A DNA stretch of 28,874 nucleotides, taken from NCBI GenBank assembly GCA_001916035.1, contig MNRQ01000021.1, forward strand, positions 1-28,874. The letters run 5' to 3'. The notes beneath the pieces were generated by a model, which was not told the DNA's origin, did not search any database, and saw nothing but the letters and a program-made list of their open reading frames with translations. Each line of letters begins with the position of its first letter. The first letter of the stretch is position 1. A program made the position numbers and the translations under genes. Source of the stretch: Clostridium sp. 27_14 (lineage in GTDB: Bacteria; Bacillota; Clostridia; TANB77; CAG-508). Below, piece by piece: positions 1-7,572 of this stretch.

Positions 1-597
1 TTTAGAAAATATAAAACGAATTTCTTTAGGCTCTATTTTATATTTTCTCATCAAATCAAAAATATCTACTAACCTTTCTGGTCTATGTACTATATAAAAT
101 TCACCCTTATCTTTTAACATATCTTTTGCCACACGAATAAAATCCTCTAAATCAGCTGTTATCTCATGCCTTGCTATCATTTTAGGTTCATCTGGATTTA
201 TTATTCCTGTATTTTTCTTTTTATATGGAGGATTTGTTATTACTACATCAAATAATTGTTTTTCATAATATTTATTCAAATTTAAAATTGAATCATTTAT
301 AATTTCAAATTTTTCATTTAATTTATTTAATTCAATACTACGCTTTGCCATATTACATACTTCTTTTTGTATTTCTACCCCAACAACTTTTTTTAATTCC
401 GTTTTTCCACATAATAGTATAGGCATAACCCCTGAACCAGTTCCTAAATCCAAAACATTTGCATCTTTTTTTATATTTTTTGCAAAATTTACTAATAACA
501 CACTATCTATCCCAAAACAAAACCATTCTTTATTTTGTATTATTTTTAAATCTTTAATTCCCAATTCATCTATTCTTTCATTTTCTTTTATTTCCAT
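1..597 (-). CDS. tRNA1(Val) adenine-N6 methyltransferase-like protein (partial)
   Basis: Class I SAM-dependent methyltransferase of the TrmN6/YfiC (COG4123) type, which methylates N6 of A37 in tRNA1(Val). Reading on the minus strand from ATG at 597 gives 199 codons open to the window edge, so the C-terminus is missing. The SAM-binding motif I reads DLGTGSG near residue 50. The catalytic NPPY tetrapeptide of N6-adenine methyltransferases follows near residue 123, and the segment ending VHRPERL is typical of this family. A GAAAGG ribosome binding site lies just upstream (about 605-610). The gene is divergent from the small plus-strand gene at 709. The NPPY motif and overall order make the family secure; the exact tRNA substrate is inferred from the family. 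Confidence 0.85.
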   Translation of the reverse strand, partial: MEIKENERIDELGIKDLKIIQNKEWFCFGIDSVLLVNFAKNIKKDANVLDLGTGSGVMPILLCGKTELKKVVGVEIQKEVCNMAKRSIELNKLNEKFEIINDSILNLNKYYEKQLFDVVITNPPYKKKNTGIINPDEPKMIARHEITADLEDFIRVAKDMLKDKGEFYIVHRPERLVDIFDLMRKYKIEPKEIRFIFSK

Positions 598-708
598 TTT
601 TATACCTTTCAAGTGTAATCTTAATTACATTATAATATCACTTATTTTTTTATTTACCATATTATATATTAAAATTATTATTTTTTCAAGGAAAGGACTT
701 TGATTAGC

Positions 709-924
709 ATGGACTATAAAAAAGGAAGTCAATTAATGCATATAGAAAATTATAATAATAGAGGCAACGAAAATAAGCCAAAACCTAAACCTCCTAAAAA
801 GAAAAAACTCACATTCAGAGATTATAAAAAAAATACTTTAAAATCTTTAAATGAAGTTGAATCTTTTCTTAATAATTTAGATAAAGCTTCTAAATATATA
901 CATCTTTATAAATTTTTAAAATAA
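709..924 (+). CDS. Small lysine-rich hypothetical protein
   Basis: A 71-residue protein with no recognised family. The N-terminal half is very basic, with a KPKPKPPKKKK run near residues 28-38. The C-terminal half looks alpha-helical (residues about 45-71). There is no signal peptide or membrane segment. ATG 709 is preferred because AAAGGA (692-697) precedes it; TTG at 700, with AAGGA at 688-692, would add three residues and cannot be excluded. A hairpin plus T-tract follows immediately at 930-984, so the gene looks like a complete single-gene transcript. A nucleic-acid-binding role would fit the charge but is only a guess. Confidence 0.55.
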   Translation: MDYKKGSQLMHIENYNNRGNENKPKPKPPKKKKLTFRDYKKNTLKSLNEVESFLNNLDKASKYIHLYKFLK

Positions 925-929
925 TTGTA

Positions 930-984
930 GTTTGATATATTAAGAAAGTATATTTTTTTCCTAACATATCAAACTTATTTTTCT
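930..984. terminator. Bidirectional terminator between the small gene and the GerM relic
   Basis: A 13-bp stem with one mismatch (GTTTGATATATTA at 930-942 against TAACATATCAAAC at 962-974) is followed by a T-rich tract on the plus strand. It sits six bases after the stop of the plus-strand gene and about 20 bases after the end of the minus-strand relic, so it can serve both. Confidence 0.7.
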
Positions 985-1003
985 ATTTTTCATTTCAAGC
1001 AAA

Positions 1004-1490
1004 TTAAATTTTAAATTCCTCTTTTTCCTCACCCTCGACCAAAATTTTAACACTATTGATTTCCGTAAATTGTGTCATAGTATAAACTATACTATTAATC
1101 AAATTTTGTTTAGAATTTTTATCTTCTTTATCATAAGACAAAATGTCAGAAGAAAAATCTAAAATTAAGCAATCCTTTTCTGTATAAGACTTCAAAACTT
1201 TGGTATTATCTGGAATTATCTTTTTTAGCTTTTCATTTTTAGGTCCTTCTATTAATAAATTAAATATCTACTAATCTAGCCTCTGGTACTAATTGACCTG
1301 TTTCTCCATCTACGAAAAATAAACTTACAATAGTTTGCCTAGATTGTTCATCTGTAATTTCTTGTTCTGGTGTATATTCTTTCATTTCATTTTGAGTTCT
1401 ATTTTTTGCATATTTTATTCCAAAAAATCCACCTACTAATATTAAAATAAGAAGAATCCCAAATATAGTTATTGTTTTTTTACTTCCCAT
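1004..1490 (-). pseudogene. GerMN-domain (spore germination/sporulation GerM-like) protein, frameshifted
   Basis: Two reading frames together make one GerMN-domain protein. The 5' part starts at ATG 1490 behind GGAGG (1499-1503), has a membrane anchor (residues about 7-25) and ends ...LVPEARLVDI at stop 1260-1262. The 3' part lies in another frame and opens directly after that point (NLLIEGPKNEKLKK, then IIPDNTKVLKSYTEKDC, ending near VEGEEKEEF at 1004). The order of strands, the LIEGP element, the TLTQF-like segment (VYTMTQF) and LVEGE match GerM domains. A single frame change near 1258-1263 is needed. The join also looks about 8-10 residues shorter than usual GerMN domains, so a small deletion with a frameshift is more likely than a single-base sequencing slip. 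GerM-type proteins are envelope proteins of spore-forming Clostridia and Bacilli. Confidence 0.65.
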
Positions 1491-1612
1491 ATAAACAACC
1501 TCCAATAATCATTATTTACTAAAAAATTTATGTCTTGTTTGTCCAAATTATGACTATAAAATTTAATAATATTTTTTCTTAACTTTACCACTTTTTTTCT
1601 AATATTTTACAT

Positions 1613-1641
1613 TTGACAAAATCGCAATTTCCGTATAAAAT
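1613..1641 (+). promoter_or_regulatory. Sigma-A-type promoter of the activase gene
   Basis: TTGACA (1613-1618), 17-bp spacer, TAAAAT (1636-1641). It lies 71 bases upstream of the ATG at 1713 and in the right orientation. Confidence 0.75.
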
Positions 1642-1712
1642 AAAGGTGTAAAATCGCTTTATAAAAAGAAGAAAGATTACTATTTCTAATCATTTAGAAA
1701 GGATGATAAAAA

Positions 1713-4700
1713 ATGGAAAAAAATACAGAACAAAAAAATAATATATTACATGTAGGATTAGATGTTGGATCAACAACAGTAAAAATTATTGTAATGGATT
1801 CTAATTTAAATACAATATATGAAGATTACCAAAGACATTTTTCTGATACCAAAAATACCGTATGCAATGTATTAGAAAACTTAATAAAAAAATATCCTGA
1901 AAATTCTTTTACAATAGCATTAACAGGTTCTGGAGCAATGTCTGCAAGCAAATTTTTAAACGTAGAATTCATACAAGAAGTTGTATCTTGTAAAAGAGTT
2001 GTAGAAAAATATATACCTGAAACAGACGTTGTTATCGAACTAGGTGGAGAAGACGCAAAAATCATATATTTTGACCAATCAATTGAGCAACGTATGAACG
2101 GAACTTGTGCAGGTGGAACCGGTGCATTTTTAGATCAAATGGCATCTCTATTACACACAGATACAGCTGGTCTGAATGAACTTGCCAAAGGATATAAAAC
2201 AATTTACCCTATTGCATCTCGTTGTGGAGTTTTTGCAAAAACTGATGTACAGCCACTTATAAACGAAGGTGCTGCCAAAGAAGACATAGCTGCTTCAATT
2301 TTTCAAGCTGTTGTAAATCAAACAATAAGTGGGCTAGCTTGTGGTAGACCAATAAGAGGAAATATAGCCTTTTTAGGCGGACCTTTAAACTATTTATCAG
2401 AGCTAAGAAAACGCTTTATTGAAACATTACACCTAACTCCAGAACATATAATTGTTCCTGAAGACGCTCATCTTTTAGTAGCCAAAGGTGCTGCCATAGA
2501 TTCATTAGAAACTTCTGCTATCACAACAGAAGAACTAGAACAAAAAATAAACAATTTAAGAATTTCAAAAGATAACACAACCCAACCCATAGAACCTCTT
2601 TTCAAAAATAAAGAAGATTATAAACAATTCAAGGAAAGACACAATAAAGCAAAAATAGGAAAAAAAGATTTAAAAAATTTTGAAGGAGATTGCTTCTTAG
2701 GTATTGATGCAGGTTCTACTACAACAAAATTAGCATTAATTGATAGAGAAGGAAACCTATTATACTCTCTATATGGAAGTAATGAAGGAAATCCTTTAAA
2801 AAGCGTTATGAAAATGCTAAAAGAACTATACTCAAGTTTACCAGAAAAAGCTATTTTAAGATATAGTGGTGTAACAGGTTATGGGGAAAAACTAATTCAA
2901 ACAGCATTAAACGTAGACTTAAATGAAATAGAAACAATTGCCCATTACACTGCTGCCAAACAATTCGAACCTTATGTAACAGCAATAATTGACATTGGTG
3001 GTCAAGATATGAAATATATAAAAATGAAAAATGGTGCAATTGATAATATCATGTTAAACGAAGCATGTTCCTCAGGTTGCGGTTCTTTTATAGAAACATT
3101 TGCAAAAAGTTTAAAATTAGACATAAATGAATTTGTACAAGAAGCCATTGAAGCTAAACGACCTGTAGACTTAGGATCAAGATGTACTGTATTCATGAAC
3201 TCTAAAATAAAACAAGCACAAAAGGAAGGCTATACAGTAGGAGATATCTCTAGTGGTTTATCATATTCAGTAATAAAAAATGCTATCCAAAAAGTTATGA
3301 AAGTACGTGACACTTCAACATTAGGTGACCATATAGTTGTTCAAGGCGGAACATTCTATAATGACGCTGTATTACGAGCCTTTGAAAAAATAGTAGGCAA
3401 AAACGTTATACGCCCTGACATTTCTGGATTAATGGGTGCTTATGGAATGGCTTTATTATCAAAAGAACAATACGAAGCAAACTTTGACATGGAATATCAT
3501 TCACATATTTTAACAACAGATGAAATAAACAAACTAGAAATAAAAGTAACTTATGCAAGATGTAATAATTGTGAAAATCATTGTAAATTAACAATAAATA
3601 AATTTAGTAATGGAGCAATACACATATCTGGAAATCGTTGCGAAAAAGGAGCCGGAATATCTTCAAAAAATAAAAATTTACCAAATTTAGTACAATATAA
3701 ATATAAAAGAATTTTCGATTATATACCATTAGAAGAAAAAAACGCACCTAGAGGAACTATTGGAATCCCTAGAGTTTTAAATATGTATGAAGACTATCCT
3801 TTCTGGTTCACTTTTTTAACAAGCCTTGGTTTCCGTGTAATAATATCAGAAAAAAGTACAAGAAAAACTTACGAAAAAGGTATGGAATCAATGCCATCAG
3901 AATCTGTATGTTACCCTGCAAAACTATCACATGGACATATAGAAAGTTTACTAGAACAAGGAATTAAAACAATATTTTATCCATGTATGCCATATTCAAG
4001 AAAAGAATATGAAAAAGCTGATAACCACTACAATTGTCCTATCGTAATATCATATTCAGAAGTACTAAAAAATAATGTAGAAGGCTTAAAGTCAAAAGAC
4101 ATAAAATTTATAAATCCATTTTTACCTTTTGACAAAAAGAATCTAGTTAAAAAAATATTAGAATTGCCTGAATTTAAAGAATATAATTTCAACAAAAAAG
4201 AATTATTAGAAGCAGCTGACAAAGCCGAACAAGAATACCAAAAATGCAAACAAGACATCCGTAACAAAGGAACAGAAACAGTAAAATATATAGAAGAAAA
4301 TAATTTAAGAGGAATTGTTTTAGCAGGTAGACCATATCATGTAGACCCTGAAATAAACCATGGAATTGATACATTAATAACATCTCTAGGGCTATGCGTC
4401 TTAACAGAAGATAGTGTATCAGATAAGACTGAAGTAATCCGTCCTATAAGAGTTGTTGATCAATGGGTATTTCATGCCAGATTATATGCTGCAGCAGATT
4501 TTGTAGGAAAACATGACAATTTAGAACTTGTACAATTAAACTCTTTCGGATGTGGAGTAGATGCTGTAACAACAGATCAAGTAGAAGAAATATTATCAAG
4601 CTATGACAAAATGTACACATTAATAAAAATAGACGAAGTAAATAACTTAGGAGCCGTACGTATCCGTATTCGTTCTCTACTAGCAAGCATGAATAAACGT

Positions 4701-6080
4701 ATTCAGAAAAAAGAAGAAGAACAAAATTTAGGAAATTATGAATTAAAGAAAAATATCTTTACAAAAGAAATGCGTAAAGATTATACAATCCTAATTCCAC
4801 AAATGGCACCAATTCACTTTGAACTATTAGAAACAGCAGTCGCATCTTGTGGTTATAAAGTAAAATTACTAAAAGAATGTACAAATCATACTGTAGAAAC
4901 AGGATTAAAATATGTTAACAATGATGCATGTTACCCATCAATTTTAACAACAGGACAAATGATAGAAGCATTACAATCAGGAGAATATGACTTAAATAAA
5001 ACAGCTTTAATAATGTCACAAACTGGTGGCGGATGTAGAGCTACCAACTATATTGGATTTATACGTAAAGCATTAAAAGATGCTGGATTTGGAAATGTAC
5101 CAGTAATTTCATTCAATATAGTTGGTATGGAAAAAATGCCAGGATTTAAGCTAACACCTGAACTATTAGAAAAACTTATAAAATGTGTACTTTATGGAGA
5201 TTTACTACAAAAAATGTTAACTAGAAATAGAGCTTATGAAGTACATAAAGGAGAAACAAAAAAATTATTTGATACATGGATGGAAAAATGCAAAAAACTA
5301 ATAGTAAAATGCACAAACAAAGAATTTAAACAAAGTATTTATGACATAGTAAACGACTTTGAAAAAATTGAACTAGACATAAGTACACCAAAGCCTAGGG
5401 TAGGAATAGTTGGAGAAGTATTAATAAAATATCATCCTTATGGAAACAATTATGTAGCAGACCTTTTAGAAAAAGAAGGTGCAGAAGTAATACTACCAGA
5501 ATTCATGGGATTTGTAAAATTCATGGCAACACACAAAATAACATTTAATACATTATTAAACACAAATAAAACATCTGCAAAAATAAGTAAAATAGCAATT
5601 AAATTAATAGATCTATTAGAAAAAGATGTAAAAATAGCCTTATCAAATTCTAAAAAAGGATATATGATGCCATGTGATATCTGGCATTTAGAAGAACAAG
5701 TAAAAGATGTATTATCAATAGGAAATCAAACAGGTGAAGGCTGGTTCTTAACAGCAGAAATGATAGAATATATAGAAAATGATATCCCAAATATTGTATG
5801 TGTACAACCATTTGCATGTTTACCTAACCACGTTGTAGGTAAAGGTGTAATAAAAACAATACGTGAAAAATATCCAGATGCAAATATTTCTCCTGTTGAT
5901 TATGACCCAGGCGCAAGTGAAGTAAATCAAGCTAATCGTATTAAACTTTTAATGACTGTCGCAAAAGACAATTTGAAGAAAAAAGAATCTGAAAAACATT
6001 CTATAGATTTAGAAAACAAATCAGAAAATAATTTAGAAAATAAAAATATTAATCCAAAAGAAAAAAATACAATTTCTTAA
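1713..6080 (+). CDS. Giant acyl-CoA dehydratase activase fusion (two BadF/HgdC ATPase domains + DUF2229 + HgdB-like part)
   Basis: A 1455-residue cytoplasmic protein of the 2-hydroxyacyl-CoA dehydratase activator superfamily (COG1924 joined to COG3580/3581). Two ASKHA-fold activase domains come first: residues about 12-265 (phosphate loop LDVGSTTVK) and about 327-585 (GIDAGSTTTK). Each keeps the two cysteines that in HgdC bridge a [4Fe-4S] cluster between subunits: C132 and C171, then C452 and C491. A CNNCENHC cluster with C643 starts the DUF2229 part (about 610-880). The rest resembles the dehydratase subunit fold and has further conserved Cys motifs. Known activators use ATP to drive single-electron transfer to a dehydratase; the long fused forms in Clostridia are of uncertain function. 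No separate dehydratase subunits are next to it. Start chosen at ATG 1713 behind AAAGGATGA. Single gene with its own promoter. The Lys/Asn-rich tail (from about 1425) is not conserved-looking. Confidence 0.9.
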   Translation: MEKNTEQKNNILHVGLDVGSTTVKIIVMDSNLNTIYEDYQRHFSDTKNTVCNVLENLIKKYPENSFTIALTGSGAMSASKFLNVEFIQEVVSCKRVVEKYIPETDVVIELGGEDAKIIYFDQSIEQRMNGTCAGGTGAFLDQMASLLHTDTAGLNELAKGYKTIYPIASRCGVFAKTDVQPLINEGAAKEDIAASIFQAVVNQTISGLACGRPIRGNIAFLGGPLNYLSELRKRFIETLHLTPEHIIVPEDAHLLVAKGAAIDSLETSAITTEELEQKINNLRISKDNTTQPIEPLFKNKEDYKQFKERHNKAKIGKKDLKNFEGDCFLGIDAGSTTTKLALIDREGNLLYSLYGSNEGNPLKSVMKMLKELYSSLPEKAILRYSGVTGYGEKLIQTALNVDLNEIETIAHYTAAKQFEPYVTAIIDIGGQDMKYIKMKNGAIDNIMLNEACSSGCGSFIETFAKSLKLDINEFVQEAIEAKRPVDLGSRCTVFMNSKIKQAQKEGYTVGDISSGLSYSVIKNAIQKVMKVRDTSTLGDHIVVQGGTFYNDAVLRAFEKIVGKNVIRPDISGLMGAYGMALLSKEQYEANFDMEYHSHILTTDEINKLEIKVTYARCNNCENHCKLTINKFSNGAIHISGNRCEKGAGISSKNKNLPNLVQYKYKRIFDYIPLEEKNAPRGTIGIPRVLNMYEDYPFWFTFLTSLGFRVIISEKSTRKTYEKGMESMPSESVCYPAKLSHGHIESLLEQGIKTIFYPCMPYSRKEYEKADNHYNCPIVISYSEVLKNNVEGLKSKDIKFINPFLPFDKKNLVKKILELPEFKEYNFNKKELLEAADKAEQEYQKCKQDIRNKGTETVKYIEENNLRGIVLAGRPYHVDPEINHGIDTLITSLGLCVLTEDSVSDKTEVIRPIRVVDQWVFHARLYAAADFVGKHDNLELVQLNSFGCGVDAVTTDQVEEILSSYDKMYTLIKIDEVNNLGAVRIRIRSLLASMNKRIQKKEEEQNLGNYELKKNIFTKEMRKDYTILIPQMAPIHFELLETAVASCGYKVKLLKECTNHTVETGLKYVNNDACYPSILTTGQMIEALQSGEYDLNKTALIMSQTGGGCRATNYIGFIRKALKDAGFGNVPVISFNIVGMEKMPGFKLTPELLEKLIKCVLYGDLLQKMLTRNRAYEVHKGETKKLFDTWMEKCKKLIVKCTNKEFKQSIYDIVNDFEKIELDISTPKPRVGIVGEVLIKYHPYGNNYVADLLEKEGAEVILPEFMGFVKFMATHKITFNTLLNTNKTSAKISKIAIKLIDLLEKDVKIALSNSKKGYMMPCDIWHLEEQVKDVLSIGNQTGEGWFLTAEMIEYIENDIPNIVCVQPFACLPNHVVGKGVIKTIREKYPDANISPVDYDPGASEVNQANRIKLLMTVAKDNLKKKESEKHSIDLENKSENNLENKNINPKEKNTIS

Positions 6081-6139
6081 TTTTGTACTAAAAAACAAGA
6101 ACAAAAGCAGACATTAATAACATTTGCACTTATTTAGAC

Positions 6140-6285
6140 ATTTTAAAGTCCGAGTCTTTGTTCATGCGCGAAATTTGCAAAGCAAATATCGCGGCATTGT
6201 TATATTTTATATTCTAGGAAGTTCAGAGAACTTTCCTAGAATATAAACAAACTTTTTAAATTCTAAAAAACACAGACTTTAAAAT
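6140..6285. repeat. Nested inverted-repeat (multibranch) element
   Basis: A perfect 11-bp inverted repeat, ATTTTAAAGTC (6140-6150) and GACTTTAAAAT (6275-6285), encloses a second short stem (TTTGTT 6157-6162 with AACAAA 6246-6251). Inside are two hairpins: 6165-6196 (TGCGCGAAATTTGC, loop, then GCAAATATCGCGGCA) and 6208-6245 (the 38-base palindrome also found at 22076). The GC-rich CGCG core stands out from the AT-rich surroundings. It could be a small mobile palindromic element or the fold of a structured RNA. Confidence 0.6.
6208..6245. repeat. 38-bp imperfect palindrome, copy 1
   Basis: TATATTCTAGGAAGTTC, a three-base loop, then GAACTTTCCTAGAATATA. The same element, with two substitutions, occurs at 22076-22113. 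Flanking similarity (ATTGTT plus a T-rich run) extends about 12 bases to the left of both copies. Confidence 0.8.
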
Positions 6286-6311
6286 ATTTTCGTTCTGTAT
6301 TTTTTAGAATT
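6259..6311 (+). terminator. Long hairpin with T-rich tail downstream of the activase gene
   Basis: AATTCTAAAAAACACAGA (6259-6276) pairs with TCTGTATTTTTTAGAATT (6294-6311), an 18-bp stem with one mismatch. It is followed by the T-rich tract. It is 180 bases after the activase stop, so it is a plausible but distant terminator. Confidence 0.5.
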
Positions 6312-6594
6312 TATTTTATTTATTATTTATTTTTTTATTATTTATTTTTTATTGTTTATTTTTTTATTGTTTATTTTTTTATTATTTATTTTTTTATTAT
6401 TTGTTTTTTTATTATTTGTTTTTTCATTATTTGTTTTTTTTATTATTTATTTTTTTTATTATTTATTTTTTTTATTATTTATTTTTTTATTATTTATTTT
6501 TTTTATTATTTATTTTTTTATTATTTATTTATTTATTTTTTTATTATCTATTTTTTTATTATTTATTTTTTTATTATTTATTTTTATTTTTTAT
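6312..6594. repeat. T-rich low-complexity tandem repeat (TTTATTATTTATTTTT-like units)
   Basis: About 280 bases built almost only from T and A, with repeated TTATTATTTATT units separated by T runs of varying length. A few units carry G (TTGTTTATT, TTATTTGTT) or C (TCATT, TCTATT). Unit length varies, as expected from slippage. It abuts the 3' end of the patatin gene. Confidence 0.85.
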
Positions 6595-7449
6595 CTAAAA
6601 TATTTCAAAAAATTCTTTTGCTTGTTTATATCCCAAATAATATAATTCTTCTAACTTACTAATATCTAATAAACCTATTTTTTTAGTTTTAATTTCTAAA
6701 TTATTATACGTACCTTGCATTTCATAATTAGATAATTCTCTACATAACAAATCAATAGATCGCCCTGCCACTTCTACAAGATTTTCACAACAATTATCAT
6801 TTTTATCTGTTTCAAAAACAACATTCACAATATTTTTTGCACCCAACAATTCTAATTCCTTCCAAGGTACATTTTCCCTAATACCACCATCTATTAACTC
6901 CATATCTTCATACTCAACTGGAGAGAAAACAACTGGATAACTACAACTCGCTCTTACTGCTTTTCCTATAGGAATATTGTTAATAAATTTTATTTTATCC
7001 GAAAATTCACTTCTTTTTAAGCAAGAGGTAAAACATATAACATCTCCTGTATTCATATTTACACTTGGTACCACAAGTGGCTTTCTTATATCAGATATAT
7101 TATAAATTCCTTTTTTATTACATTCTTTATTAATTAATTTTTCTATTTCTTTTCCTGAACTTAATCCATCAATAATTATTTTTTGCTCAATTATTAGTCC
7201 ATAAATTAATTTAATTATATTTTTTAAATCTGCATATCTTATTTTTTTGCAATATTTTTTAAATATATTATAAATTTCTTCTGCCGTAAATCCAGCTGCA
7301 TATAAACTTGATACTATACTTCCTGATGATGTTCCACCTATATATTCTATTTCTATATTTTTTTCTTCTATTGCTTTTAATACTCCTATATGTGCTACAC
7401 CTTTTATTCCTCCTCCTGCTAAGCACAAACTTATTTTTTTATTTTTCAT
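6595..7449 (-). CDS. Patatin-like phospholipase (RssA/YchK-type)
   Basis: A 284-residue serine acyl hydrolase with the patatin fold, which cleaves acyl chains from phospholipids or related esters. The oxyanion-hole motif GGGIKG is at residues 12-17. The nucleophile elbow GTSSG is at 39-43 with catalytic Ser41. The catalytic Asp is in DGG at 187-189, so the Ser-Asp dyad is complete. There is no signal peptide or membrane segment, so it is cytoplasmic unless exported by another route. Start ATG 7449 is preceded by AAGGAA. It has its own candidate promoter (7481-7508) and is separated from the upstream secretion operon by a terminator (7528-7565). Patatins are common bacterial housekeeping-like proteins but are also frequent secretion-system effectors, hence the interest in the neighbour. 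Confidence 0.9.
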   Translation of the reverse strand: MKNKKISLCLAGGGIKGVAHIGVLKAIEEKNIEIEYIGGTSSGSIVSSLYAAGFTAEEIYNIFKKYCKKIRYADLKNIIKLIYGLIIEQKIIIDGLSSGKEIEKLINKECNKKGIYNISDIRKPLVVPSVNMNTGDVICFTSCLKRSEFSDKIKFINNIPIGKAVRASCSYPVVFSPVEYEDMELIDGGIRENVPWKELELLGAKNIVNVVFETDKNDNCCENLVEVAGRSIDLLCRELSNYEMQGTYNNLEIKTKKIGLLDISKLEELYYLGYKQAKEFFEIF

Positions 7450-7480
7450 AGATTCCTTCTTTCTAAATTAATTTTATTTT

Positions 7481-7508
7481 ATATTATAAATTATGCTCTA
7501 TTTTTCAA
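7481..7508 (-). promoter_or_regulatory. Candidate promoter of the patatin gene
   Basis: On the minus strand TTGAAA (7503-7508), 16-bp spacer, TAATAT (7481-7486), 32 bases before the start codon. In such AT-rich DNA chance matches occur, so support is moderate. Confidence 0.45.
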
Positions 7509-7527
7509 AAAAGTTTTTAAATAGCAA

Positions 7528-7565
7528 AAAAACCTAATACTATTTTTATAATAATACTAGGTTTT
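7528..7565 (-). terminator. Terminator at the end of the T4SS operon
   Basis: On the minus strand AAAACCTA with its complement TAGGTTTT encloses an AT-rich partly paired loop and runs into a T-tract. It lies just after the stop of the 450-residue VirB8-like gene at 7573 and before the patatin gene. Confidence 0.7.
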
Positions 7566-7572
7566 CTTTCTT

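Larger units (their letters stand above)
6081..6594. other. Gene-free region with structured repeat and T-rich tract
   Basis: No convincing gene lies in these 514 bases. The left part (6140-6311) holds nested inverted repeats and the right part (about 6312-6594) is a low-complexity T-rich tandem repeat. Open frames through the tandem repeat encode only Phe/Leu/Ile/Tyr strings and are repeat artefacts. Confidence 0.8.

Noticed and set aside
1004..1195. An independent 63-residue gene
   Set aside because: Its sequence continues the GerMN domain and the same frame is open upstream to the frameshift near 1260; there is no start signal at 1195.
6352..6645. A plus-strand open frame encoding long Phe/Leu/Ile/Tyr strings
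   Set aside because: It is a translation of the T-rich tandem repeat, has no ribosome binding site and overlaps the patatin 3' end.
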